NCBI GenBank assembly: GCA_004154925.1
Contig: QJNS01000256.1
Coordinates: 1 to 64,000, forward strand
Direction of reading: 5' to 3'
Origin: Monosporascus cannonballus
Lineage: Eukaryota > Ascomycota > Sordariomycetes > Xylariales
DNA: 64,000 bases
How positions within the stretch are numbered: position 1 is the first letter of the stretch; the number at the start of each line of letters is the position of its first letter. The notes under the pieces were generated by a model. It saw nothing but the letters and a program-made list of their open reading frames with translations, did not search any database and was not told the origin of the DNA. Below are positions 1 through 11,752 of the stretch, piece by piece. Made by a program: the position numbers and the translations under genes.

Positions 1-1179
1 GTGCCAGAGTGTACATTTATGGAAAGGGGACCCTCCCGCTTCGGTCACCTCTCTATTTGAACGGCTGAAGCTGCCCGTAAGGTCTTCCAAACATTTACTA
101 CGCACTCGAAGTTTATCATTCCGATTTCGATATAACAGCTCGCATAATAGCAATGATAACTAGGTCCCTTGGGACATCGTAAACCAAATAATCTAAGTAC
201 CTACGCACGAATGGTAATTCGATATCCCCTTGACGCCATCGTAGCAATCGTACCAGATGTGACGACGACGATATAAATCCCAAGAGCGAGACTACAAGTC
301 TTCCCGACTCTGGAACCCAATTAGTGCTGACGTAGATATATATTATATATCTCTAAATATCCGCGCGCAGCCCGTGCGACGAACGACGTATCGAAAAGCA
401 ACCCGTAGCCGACGACGGCACAATCCCCGGACCGGATCGTCGTTATAATCCAACTCTCGCTCTCCGCAGCTTTCCTGGGGTAGCCCGTCCCCGATCCCCT
501 ATGCCAGATCTAGCACGGCAAGAACACCCACCCTATACCGGCCCCCTAGTACTAGGGGCCTCCTCAGCTGGCCTGCCTGCCTGGCGTCTTCGGCCAAGCC
601 GAAGCCACCAGTATAATATACCCCCTTATACCGGGAACCCCCTGGCAACCCAACACGAACTCGGAAACCACAGCATATTACGAGCGAGCAAGGGACAGAC
701 GGCGAAGAAGGCAGAGAAATGCGGAAAGCAATAAATCTCGATATTCAGGGGGTTTCTCATAGAGCGACAGATGGCGATGACAACCACGTAGCAGCATAGG
801 TAGCTAAAAAGCTTCCCCCCCCCCCTTTCGTCCATCGGCATAGGCAGCACCCCATCAATCCACCCGTTGATTCGCTCGCTCCGTACGTCGGTCAGGATCC
901 CATCAGTAAGTCAGTCATCCACATCTCGCCCCGGTGCTTGCTTGCATGCTTGGCACGGCATAGGCGCGCCACCGGCGCGCCCGTCGGTTTCATTTCATGC
1001 CGTTCCCTTCATCTTTCCGTTATAACTACCCCGCGAGGTACATAAAGCGTAGGCGTATGACTTTGCAACGAGTGCCTCCGTTGCACTCGGGAGTCTCCGG
1101 GCGGTCCATCCATCCATCCATCCATCCATCCATCCATCCATCCATCCATCCATCCATCCAACCCGCCCGCGCGTGACCC
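1..1179. other. Intergenic, no gene recognised
   Basis: I see no supportable gene here. The short frames at 501-734 (+) and 626-850 (-) have no recognisable domain and overlap each other. There is an imperfect palindrome centred near 551 (arms GCCCCCTAGT / ACTAGGGGCC) and a C-run near 817-826. The stretch contains the 3' flank of the VHS-GAT gene, including a tetranucleotide repeat listed separately. Confidence 0.6.
1105..1160. repeat. (TCCA)n microsatellite
   Basis: About 14 uninterrupted copies of TCCA. It begins 20 bp beyond the stop codon of the VHS-GAT gene, so it probably lies in that gene's 3' UTR, where it would be transcribed as (TGGA)n. Confidence 0.95.
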
Positions 1180-2867
1180 CTAGTACCGGTACATAGGTTC
1201 CTGCCGCTTCGACGCCTCGGCGTCGTAGATATCGCTGTCGCTATCGCGGGGGCCGGCGCCGTGCATGGCCTCCTTTCCGATGGCGCTCTCCTGCCTCCCG
1301 ACGTAGCTCGCCGTGGTCCCGAACCCCGGGTGGAACGGCTCGAACGCGAGCCTCGGTTCCGCCGCCGACCCCGAACCCGAGGGCTGCTGCTGCTGCTGCT
1401 TCTCCGGCTCCGGATCCCGGAACGGGTTGTCTTCCTCGCGATCGGCGGCGGCTTGCTGCAGCGACGCCGGCGTGTGCGACCTCGAGGGGCCCGCGGCCGC
1501 CGGCTCGTACTCCCTCGCCTTGCCCTTGCCATTGCCGTTGCCGTTGCCGTTAGACGCCGGCGGCTTCGCGGAGCGCGGCGGCAGGGCGGGGGCCCCGCTG
1601 CCGTTATTCGCGTAGGGGTCTTCGGGGGCGGCGGCTTGGCGCTGCTCGCCGCCGTCGTTCGATGTCGCGACGTCGGCGCTCCAGGCGTCGATGGAGGCCT
1701 GCTTCCTTGCGTTGAGGACGGCGCGCTGGTGCAGGCTCAGCGAGGCCTGCAGCTGCTCGTTGGTGTTGATCAGGGTCTCCATGGTGTCGTTGTCGGGCGC
1801 CGGGTCCGTCGCCGATATATACCCCTGTACGCTGCGGCTGGCGCTAGAGCAGCGGTCCGCGAACTCCTTGATGAGGTCATTATGCAGGATCTCGGACGGC
1901 GGCGTGCTCGAGACGACCTGGTGCAGCAGGCTGGCCGACGTCTTCGCTTCCTCCAACCTGCTGGCCAGCTCGACGGGGTCCGGCAGCCGCCGGCTCGAGT
2001 GGCTTCTCGCGAAGTAGTTCTGGGAGTGGGGGTTGACCGGAGAAGCATTTGTGGGGTGCGGTACCGGCGCTTGTTGGTGCTGCGAACCCCGATCCTGGTT
2101 CCGGGGGATATTAGCAGAGTTCCCGATTACGTCGCTTAGGCTTCTATACTCACTCCGTGCCTCTTCTGCGCGTCCTTCTTCTCCTGCTTCCACATGGTGA
2201 CAAGGGGCGCTAGGCCCTCGTCGTAGGCCTTGGTGTTCTCGAAGGCTTCTAGAGTCTCCATCAGGATCTGGTAGACGCTCGGGTCGTTGGACCTGAGCAA
2301 CTCCTTCGCGGTCTTCACGAACTTGTCGTCAAGGTTCCTCGTGAAGGTCGGGCCGGGGTTGTCGGCCAGGATCCGGATCAACATGATAGCATTATATTGG
2401 TGCGAGGGTTTACTCGAATAGTCCTTCTTTAGGTATTGCCGCAAGATGCGGGCGCACTCGGCGGCGGCGGCTGGTGACGACTCGGCAGCCTCGACTATCG
2501 GCGGTAAGAAGAGGATTTCGTCGCCCGAATTCGGGCCGCCTGATTCGCAAAAAGATCTCTGCTCGCATTGTCGTTATTAGATAACGGACGAGGTACCTAG
2601 TGACCCGTCTCTTCGGGCACGGATAAACGTACGACATTGCGCGCGGCTGTGGCTTCGGGGCCGTCGCCCCGGGGATCATTGGAGACGGAGCCCGTGCCGT
2701 TGGATCCTATTGTTCGTCAAGCAAAAGTCAGCCGCTCGTCCTAACACAACCCAGCGCGCATACTGATTGGATGGGGTCATGTTGGTTTGTCCACTCGAGA
2801 TACCCGTACCGCTAGTGGCCTTCTTCTTGATGCTGCCGAGCACCTTGTTCATCTTGAGCGACTTCAT
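1180..2867 (-). CDS. VHS-GAT domain protein (Lsb5-like), 4 exons
   Basis: Predicted exons are 2804-2867, 2633-2706, 2154-2558 and 1180-2094 (485 aa). Frames join cleanly; the introns are 97, 74 and 59 bp, and the last runs GTGAGT...GCTAAT...CAG. Residues about 35-180 form an ENTH/VHS-like helical solenoid. Residues about 219-313 match a GAT three-helix bundle, which in this family binds ubiquitin or Arf. The tail is disordered, with an NPF tripeptide (an EH-domain ligand), a short poly-Gln run from CTG repeats and an Asn-Gly run. In yeast, Lsb5 links endocytic cargo sorting to cortical actin; that role is inferred here. The start is the first Met of MKSLKMNK; the second Met, five codons later, is also possible. 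The exon 1 donor was chosen for phase, since another GT nearby would break the frame. A long plus-strand frame over the last exon is its shadow. Confidence 0.85.
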
Positions 2868-3562
2868 CTTCTGCGTAGAAGCGCATAAGAGATATTGGGC
2901 GGGAAAGGGTGCGATAATTCCGGGGACTCGAATGTATGGTCCGAAGGATGTTGTTGCGAGCTCTAAAACTCCGAACCGCGTCGAGAAGCGCAGAGCCTTA
3001 CTCAGAAAGGAGTGTGTTGTTGCTATGGACGGTAAGGGAAGGAATAATAAGCCGGGGATAAATGATATGGCGCTGTTTCGTTTCTCTCGTTTCGTTTTCG
3101 ACTCGAGTGGGACGGCTTTATTACTTGTTTCATGTAGTATATTTATTCGTAGTAAGTGTCTAATTTCGTTTGTAGGATTCATTCACTCATTTATCAGGAG
3201 TTTGTCTGTTCGTTCCTGCATCTGTGCATCGTTGATGCCTGCCGGTGCTTTGCTGTGCTGTATTCGGGAACGGGGGGGTTCTTCTCTTATCGGTCATCCA
3301 TCAATTAATTAACGGGGGGCCCCGCCAACGAGGGGGATCGGGTTGATAATTGGAGATGGACCCTTGTTTTATCCATTCACCTTAGTAAGTAAGTATAACT
3401 AACCAATTCTAGTAAGATATTGCCGAATCAGGTGTATTTAACCCACGGGATCTAACAAACCTTACATAGTATGAACGACCAGTAAATGTACCTCTTATCG
3501 GTTTGCCGGATATGAGCGAGGCTTTCTTCGAATGAAACCTCACGGTCGGGAGTAAGTTCTAC

Positions 3563-3656
<94 letters not shown>

Positions 3657-6600
3657 GCTTCTCTTCGACGGGGAGGTCGCAGATGGTGGATGACCAGAAT
3701 GAGGGACCAATATGTTGCCCCCAACTTAGGCCGGGTGTACGCGTCGTTACGTACGCCATCAACGGTCGCCGGGCCACAACTTTAGTACCGGCGATATGCC
3801 TCTTAAGATGGTTATGGTAGTGTTCTCGTACGTACGTAGGTACGAGGCCCTTAAACCAAACGTCTCCCTTTATGCCGGGTGCCGACTATCTTGCCACCAC
3901 TCTGGAGTGAAAGAAAGAAACTTCTCGAGATCCAATGAGAGCGCTACCCAACAACCCAACGCCGCCCTATCCCCCCGTCATCCGACCTCTTACGCCAATG
4001 CTAAGTAAGCTCCGAGCTCACCGGCCCTCTCACGGCCGTTTTCCGAGTCACCTGCCCTCCTTGACGCGCGGCTCTTCGCACAGGAGTAGAGGCGCATATC
4101 TTGGCTGCCCAAATGTGCTGCTGCGGTGAAGGCGTCTATGAGAACCGTTAACGTTTGCGGGCGTGTATAGACACGTCTAAAACGAGGCGAAGTCTAACGC
4201 CAATTCTGGCTTACGTTATCTCCCCGCCACATTCCTGCGACTTCCCCCACCCCACCAATTTTACTAGGATAGACGATGACACTCTCACGATCCCGTCTGC
4301 ATCGATCGCTGGCTGTTGCTAGATAGGTAGGTATCCTCGGCGTGGCACAAGCGTCGGAAGTTGAAAAAGCTTTGCGCAATGCTACCTCTCTATATTGTCA
4401 GTAATGATAGGGGGGCCCCTAGGTTTAGTATGATGTAAAACCTCTTGCCTGTGCTAACTTGTAGGTCATGGTGTACTCACTCCGCGGTCGTAGGCCACGA
4501 GGCAGGCAGGTGACACCTAAGTATCCCCTATCTTGCAAATCGAGAGGCACGAACAACGCTCTGAGAAGTACGCTGCTCCTCGTCGTCGATGCGTGTGACA
4601 TACGCTGGGCGAGATGGTTGCCAGTTCCACCTTTTGTGATCGCTAGCGAAACAACGCAGACGAAGCACGAGCACGTTGGACCATGCATCGTTCGTGACAA
4701 TCCTAATATTATGCCAACAAATGCCATATGCCCAAGCGGGAATGCCACGGTGATTCGAGGCCTTCAGCACCCTCTCCCAGAGTCGCGCAAGGACATTGTG
4801 GCCTCGACGTATAGCAGAGGCATCTTTGACCTTCACGAGCCCCCAACAGGCCATGCGCCACGTCCCCGTCCACCCGTAGGCTTTCGGCTCGAAGCCCATG
4901 GGGGCCTCTCTGCGCTCGGAGAGCAGGCGTTGATCCACACATATTTCAGCCCGTTCTTGAGTGCCTACTTGTTAGTAGCACCACTCAACCTTGCGTATCC
5001 TGCCTTCTGCTTGTCATCGGGTTCGCGGAGAAAAGAAGCTAAAAACATAATCAATATATTCTTTTTGTTTACAGCTGTTTGAGCAAATCTTGGAAGACGA
5101 TCTGTGTTCCCCACCTAAGTGTGCGAGAGGACTGCATACTCGCGTGTCCCCCCAAGGAATTGTGCAGCTCTCCCGTAGGGACGTCTAGGGGCCGTATGGC
5201 GGATACAGACTGTCGTTTCTGTGTCGCAACGAGACTCGTGGACGCGGAGGCCGGATGGAATCGTACAGTCACGCCGAAGAGAGGCCCTTTGGTTAGCAAG
5301 GCCTGAGTGATAGAAGGGCCCGAGAACCGGGCAGCCATAGTGAACCCCAGGAAGGAGCCAGCAAGCTAATATAAAGCCATAGCTGCCCAGTCTACGGAAG
5401 CCAGCCATGCGAGGACCAGCACTCGAACGCGCACCGCGTAACCACAGTCTGAAGGCCAGTAATAACTAGCACGGATGGATGCTAGACGGTTGCGCGAGCT
5501 CTTCTAATGTTCTATCAATCATATACAAAATCGTCCTGCAAAGACTTCGGGCAACAACAACGAAGTGTAGCAGCCACCCGGGTCATCCGACGGTTCGATG
5601 CGACATATCTGAATAGGAATATAGACCGACAGAAATCCGGTCATTTAAATAATTGTCGTGGTTTTGGACTTCGATTTATGAAGGGCACCTGGGGTAATGC
5701 TCCTAAGGAAGCCGACCGTCCCCGGCCGGTACAGTTGAATCATCCTAGATGCGTCGGGGTGGTCTGGAGCGGCAACAGCACGGATCTTTGTTCAAGGATG
5801 CCTACCTACCTAGGTACACAATAGCAAATATGAGATTAGTACAGCAATAAGCAAGACCGGTGTAGCGGTAGCACGGTTGCAGCAGGGCTGGCAAACAATC
5901 TCAACTGCGGAAGGTGGGAGAAATAAGACCAAGTAATGTGGGCCGAAAGATTGCCGACGCTCCCCTAGGCGACTGGCCGGCCTAGGTGAGCGCTGGATCC
6001 GGTATCCTCCGTTGATCCTTTCCCGTCTCTCTTTCTTCTATCTTGTTTACATCTTGGAACTAAGACAACCCGCGAAAGGTGAGGCGGAATGTAGGGGGAA
6101 ATATCAATTTCGATGCATCCATTCATTAGCACCCTCGACTGGGGAAGGCATGGGTGGCCCTTCTCACCGAGATCCCCTCGCCTCCCCTTCCATCTCTGAC
6201 AGTTGCCTTAACAGTTGCCCTCAACCTTCCGAGCATAAAACAGAGAAAGGAGAGAGAGAGAGAGAGAAATCTACAGTTACCCAGCAGATACTGGGAACAG
6301 GTAGGTTTACCTTATGCTACTTATTCAGAGAGAGGGTCGCTGAACCGGTAAATGTGGTAGTAGCTACTTACATAGGTTGTCTAACCTGCCGTTTGGGATC
6401 TCGTGGGTTAATTAGACCTGATCATCACCAACTAAGTGTGGGCATGCGTGTGTGTATGGTGAGCTACATGAACAGGTCGACTGGCTGATATGCCACCAGG
6501 GGGTAAGACTTGATGAAATGAGATGAGGGTGGTGCGGAGCGATACGACTGGATGAGGAATGAATGGGCTACGGAGAGTAGGGTTTTGGGCCCGATGATGA

Positions 6601-7085
6601 CCGGTCCGCCCCCTCTGAGTAATTGATGATGCGGCCAGCACCTGATACTGTGTCATATGATCAGGATGTTCGACGAGACGGGAGTGTGGCATCCTCCTCG
6701 TCATACCCCACGGGTTCAAGCCCCATGTCCCTGCTCTGTCGTGCCCGTTAATCTAGGTAATCGTTTATCATCTGTCTAGAGCCTGGCGTATTCGGTTTTC
6801 CCTGTCAGGGCCTTTTATCTGTTCTGTAAGGAAATAAGAAAGCTTGACCCCTATTACATCCACGCCTGAGTAACGCACGGCCGTTACTCTGCGTTCCTAG
6901 GGGCATTAGAGAAGTGATCATTAACACGTAGATTGATAGACGATTAATGCTATGGTATACAGAGGAAGTTGAGCCGTGACACCTAACATCTCCCTTTTTT
7001 TTTTTTTAAACCGACATGCAAATGGCGCGGGCACATTACATGCCAACACCTTATTCTTTCACATCGCAGTGCCGTAAGCCAGAAC
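2868..7085. other. Long gene-free stretch, 4.2 kb
   Basis: No ORF here shows a recognisable domain, and overlapping frames occur on both strands (for example 4468-5082 + and 4528-4938 -), which suggests chance. It holds a long (TTA)n array, a (GA)n run near 6250-6268 and a T-run near 6994-7007 just downstream of pmt1. Composition resembles the neighbouring genic DNA rather than the AT-rich block. A non-coding RNA or a short secreted peptide cannot be excluded by eye. Confidence 0.5.
3565..3656. repeat. (TTA)n microsatellite
   Basis: About 30 copies of the trinucleotide TTA, nearly perfect over 92 bp. In one minus-strand frame it reads as poly-Ile, which explains an artefactual ORF at 3452-3724. 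Confidence 0.97.
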
Positions 7086-10000
7086 CTAGATGGCTTCGTT
7101 AGTCGCCTCATTGCCCTCGCTCCCCGGCTTCGGGATGCTCTTCTGAGCCTCCTTCTCGCCCGCCTTGCTCTCCGACGCCTCTGGGACCTCCGGGACCATT
7201 TCGTTGTCTTTCTTCTTGGTCTGCTGGTCTACACCCTCCACGTCAGGATGCGGCGGGGCTACTCCGGCGGCCGCTTCTTGAGCAGCTGGTGCTTCGACCT
7301 CTCTTCCTTCGGCGTCGACGACACGAGTCCGCGTCTCGTACTTTGTCTTGAACTCGACCTTGCCCTCAAGAGCCTTGACCTGTTCCTCGTTGAGCAGGTT
7401 TCCGTTCTGGTCGCGGTACTCGATACGCTCCTCCCTGGCCAAAATCTTCTGGCCCTGGGGCTCGAGCTTGGGCGCTGCCGACATAGCCTCGTTGGGGACC
7501 TGGTTTTGGGCCACTGGTGGTTGTTGTTGCGCTGGCGGCTTGACGGCCGGCTGGGAGGTCTGGGCGGCCTTGCTAGTTGTCGCGGGCAATGTGCTGTATG
7601 CCTCATACTAAAAACGAGTCAGATACCAGATCAATCCATCGTCTATTTGATCCATCATCGCTATCCGTATACATACGTCGGATATCTCGTCCCGCGCCTT
7701 CGCGCCGAGCGCGGGAGGCGGGAGCGCATAGAATGGGGCCCCTTCAGCCTCTACCTCTTGATGGCATGCCTTGGGGAGGAATACTCACGTTTTCTAAGAA
7801 AGTGTTGCAGTCCCAGTCCCAGGTATCGAGCAACTTGACACGTTTGCACTCGGCCTTGGTCCAAGGGTTTCCGTACGCCAACGGAGATAGGAGAGCGAAA
7901 ACAACACCCGAAAGAGCAATGATCGCGACTGCACCGGCCTTGTTGATCACGGGCTTCTCCCGGACCCCAGGCAGAGCGAAACGAGCCGTCAAGAAGTCGA
8001 AGATCTGGCAGAAGGCCATGATGGCGAATATGAGAGCGGGGAAGTAGTGGTGCAAGAACAACTGGCGTGCCATGAGATAGAACGGGAAGTAGTGCAGCGC
8101 CCACCCCAACACGGAAGTTCCGACCTCATAGTCGAATCTCTTGAAGTTGGTGTTGGAGTAGTCGTTGTAACTTCGCTGCCATCGGACGACGGCAACGGCC
8201 TTGAGCAGGATGTAAACGACCACGGCGAGAGTAGAAGACCACCAGACGATTGGATTGCCGATGAGGTAGACTTGACGATGGTTTCGGCCCCAGAAGTTGA
8301 TACCGCGACGTAGGACGGGCCAGGAGTCGGGGCGAGAATCCCAGGCGTGGGATTCGACCAGGCCTGCGTTGGTCTTCCACATGACCTTCTGCAGCTCCCA
8401 GAACTTACCAAGGAAACCGGGGCGAACGTAGTTGACCTTCTCCGCGTCGGCGGGGAGCGAAGGGTGGTAGTTCGATTCGATGTACCACAAACTGTTGGGC
8501 AGCGTTCCCTGCTTGGCGCATGTGACTTCCTGTTGCTCAGAGGCCCATTCCGGGAGCTTCACCTTGTGGGAAAAGAGCGCGCAACCAGTCATGATGTGGA
8601 TGAGCCTGAACTTGGTCTGGATGGTCCTAAGCCGCTCCTTGGCAACATCACCCGTCGTCTGTTTCTTCACGACCTCGACACGGAATAGATCATTAGCATC
8701 ACCTTCGAAACCCTCATAGCCGTAAGCCGAGACTTCGTTTTGCCAGTCCTGCTCCGAGATAGGGGGCCGGACATCGTGAGAGTGAAGTCGACGGTGGGTG
8801 GGTAGATGATAGAGACGGATCACGGAACCATCCCTGATGTAGTTCTCGGTAAAGTTCTGGACGTGGTCCCAAGCCTGAGTGCCGTTGATGGGCTCACCAT
8901 CAGCACCCAGCGGTTGAGTTTGGTTCTCGAACATCCAGACGTTGTTGTCGTCCTTGTGCGGGTAGAGCGTGATCTGTTGCTGGTGGCTGCCCGTGGGATA
9001 CATCAGAGGATGCGAATGGAGATAACCGCCCTGCGTGTTCACATGTCGAATCGTAACACGACTGCCAAACGCGACGTCGGCGGGGGTGTCCTTCATGCCC
9101 TTGTTGTTCAGGGTGGCCTGGAACTCGGAGCTCATGAAACCATCGCCATCGCCGGGGTTCCGCAGGACTGTGAAGTGGATGGCGAACATAGCCATGTAGA
9201 AGGTGATGGGGATGATGATCAGACAGAAAGCGCGGGCCAGGAAGTGCTTGGCAAAGATGCGCATGGTAACAGTCTTGGTATCGCCGAGCAGCACCCACAG
9301 CTGAAGGAGAGTCAAGATGCCAACCCAGGCGATGGTGAACAAGCCAACCCATTTGATGCTCAATGTGATGCCCAGGCCCAGACCAGTCATGACAAGCCAG
9401 AACCACCAGCTGGGATCGAAAGCCTTGGAAGGACCCTGCTCGTGCTGGTTGGTGAACGAGGTGAAAGCGAGGGCCGTGAAGGCGGTAGCAAGGACGAGAG
9501 GAGAGTCGAGCAGAATCAGACGCGCCTGGGTAAGTAGTCCGTTCTCTGCACCCAGGCGTGTTAGCGAACTGCCCGAAGTCAGGTTATCTGCGGAATCTTA
9601 CCGAAGATGATCAGGGAGGCACCAAGAGCTGCGGTGGCAGTCCGGCAGCCGGCGGCCTTGAGGGTCAAGAACATGGTCGGGACCAAGAGGATACCGCAGA
9701 TGGCTGGGAACATCCGCATGGCCACATATGGGACACCGGGCTCCAGATAGTCCTTGCCGATCTCCTTGAAGTCGAAGCTGCCGTCGAAACCAGCCAACCA
9801 GCCGAAGAGGGTAATCAGGAGCTTCGCAAGGGGTGGATGGACGTCCATGAAGAACTTGCCCTTGATGTACTTGGATGCAAATCCACCGAAGCTGTAAAGC
9901 ACAGATAACATTAGCCATCACTGACACCGCCAGGAATCGACTCGTTACGGTGGAAAATGGAACGGGGACTCGACTCGACTCGACATACTGGACCTCGTCG

Positions 10001-10230
10001 AAGACTACGCTAGTGGGCTGGTAAATGCGGAACAATCGCACAATAGCTCCAAGAATGGTGACAGCCAGCATGACCTGGTAGTCGGACATTGGGAGTAGGA
10101 AGATATCATTGTCCTCGACACCCTCGGAAGTGTAGTCGTCGTGGACCTTGGCCTGCTTCTTGGGCTTTGGCGGGGCGTACGAGCCGGCTTTCGATGGGGG
10201 CGGCACTTTGGCCGCATTAGCTTTCGCCAT
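7086..10230 (-). CDS. pmt1: PMT1-type protein O-mannosyltransferase, 4 exons
   Basis: Exons 9989-10230, 9602-9891, 7789-9545 and 7086-7607 give 936 aa; introns of 97, 56 and 181 bp are GT-AG and keep frame. The enzyme transfers mannose from dolichyl-phosphate-mannose to Ser/Thr of proteins in the ER lumen, normally as a Pmt1-Pmt2 heterodimer. Residues about 77-84 are FDEVHFGG, the luminal loop-1 motif with the essential Asp-Glu; exon 1 ends inside its His codon. Hydrophobic segments fill residues about 60-280 and 590-750 (GT39 fold). Residues about 335-530 are the three-MIR region (VTIRHVNTQGGYLHSH and similar). The WDWDCNTF block closes the membrane part, followed by a charged tail (EERIEYRDQNGN) like that of yeast Pmt1, which argues for PMT1 rather than PMT2 or PMT4. 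The last intron was placed by continuity of FLEN with YEAYS. It is divergent from the SF3a1 gene. Confidence 0.95.
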
Positions 10231-11752
10231 GGTTGGGTTGAATATGAATTGCCGATGGCGAGGTTTCGCGAGGACGAAGAAAGCTTGAAGATTGAGCGGG
10301 ACGAGGGAGAAAAGAGGGATGCGTGTCCTCTTTGGGATTCAGGTATCCCTCGATTCGAAGCTTGTAACCGTCGCCCGCAAATAATAAGAGAAAGAAAAAG
10401 GGAAGGCTGTGATACGCCGGGAGGGTAAGATAAAATGAAATTGCGATTGGTCAACGAAAGTCAAGAAGTGAAACGGATCATTACAAGAAGATCTTCAAGT
10501 AAAGACTCATTTGGAGAAGAGATATTTTAAGGAGATTGAATAAAAACCCGAGATTCCCCTTGGCCGTAGTTAAAGATGAAGTGGTGGATGAGTTGAGAAA
10601 AAAAAAAGGCCCTGGCCTGAAGGATTTAAAGGGGCATGAGGTGGTGGTGGTGGTGGTGTTGGTGTCAAGTGGTGGTAATTGTCAACTTCTTTTTCTCGTT
10701 CTCGACTTCGCGGGATTCTCCCATTTACCTCAAGGATTATTTTTGGGAAACAACCCCCCTTGCCATGTCGTATCATAACCGCAGGGGCTATAACCGTAGG
10801 GCCTTAGCCTGGAAGCCGCGCCCCGCATCAAATGGGTAATGGGCAATATTCAAAGTAGCTGGGTACGACAGGGCACAGGCTACGAAGTATGAGGGGGGCA
10901 TGTATCTTGGTACTTCAGCTGATGCTACAGTGGCCTCAATCGATGATTGCCCCAAGGCTGCGGGCCCACAGTTAGGTAAGCTTGATGGATGCTCTGACTG
11001 GCTGACTGGACATCAGCCTTCGGTTCAGCTTCGAAGCTTGTGATATTTAATTAACTTGGAGGTATCCAGCGAACAACACTCCGGAGCAGTGGCTTTAGAC
11101 AACTGCAAGCATCGTCCGGTCTACTACCCAGGTACCTATAGCCGTTTACCATGTTACCTTCGCTCATTACCTCCGCTCATTCCAACAGATTATGCAACAG
11201 ATTATGGAAAATGGGATGCAGGTGGCGTAATGATGCCCTAAAGTATTACAAAGGTACGTATGTCTCGGTGACCTATAGTAATGGGATAACCGACTGATGT
11301 ATATGCAATTACCGTCAGATGCACAGCTGCTGCTGCAAGATGTTGAACTCGTAAAGGCTCCCCAGACGCCTAAAACAGCTGGGCTAGAAAGGATTATAAG
11401 TGAAATATATTCCAATTACCCACTAGGAGCCTATGTTTGGGTCAAGCGCGTTACCATTGTGAGGTTATATCCGTACATGTGGTATCCCCGGTTTAAGGAT
11501 CCCTTATCGATATATATACGTATATTTATAAAAGAAGCACAGACCAAGTGTAAGCATGGGTACCACATTCCTGACTGGGGAAGTTTTCCTGGCTGCTCTC
11601 AGCCCGTCTGCGGCGATTAAACAATCAAATTCAACCAAGCTCAACGGGGACGCGCGCTGCATACATCTGAGTCGAATCATCGCCACGAATACCATTGCCT
11701 TAGTTGCCAATTTCTATATCGACGCGAAGGAGGGTCTATTATCGCCTTCAGA
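10231..11752. other. Divergent intergenic region pmt1 / SF3a1
   Basis: This 1.5-kb region separates two divergently transcribed housekeeping genes and should hold both promoters. It includes a (GGT)n run at about 10640-10665 and A/T-rich runs. No ORF in it (for example 11297-11620 +) resembles a known protein. I could not assign individual promoter elements with confidence. Confidence 0.5.
10640..10665. repeat. (GGT)n microsatellite
   Basis: Short run of GGT/GTG trinucleotides in the pmt1-SF3a1 intergenic region, with one interruption (GTT). Confidence 0.85.

Noticed and set aside
1261..2139. Plus-strand open frame of 292 codons opposite the VHS-GAT gene
   Set aside because: Arg/Val/Gly-rich with no domain; it mirrors the GC-rich coding exon on the other strand.
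3452..3724. 90-codon frame rich in Ile
   Set aside because: Produced by translating the (TTA)n microsatellite.
4468..5082. 204-codon plus frame with overlapping minus frames at 4425-4942
   Set aside because: No recognised domain on either strand, no splice-linked extension, mutually exclusive overlap.
5115..5408. 97-codon minus frame with a hydrophobic N-terminus and several Cys, like a small secreted protein
   Set aside because: The start is weak, no homologue is recognised and there is no exon context; possible but unsupported.
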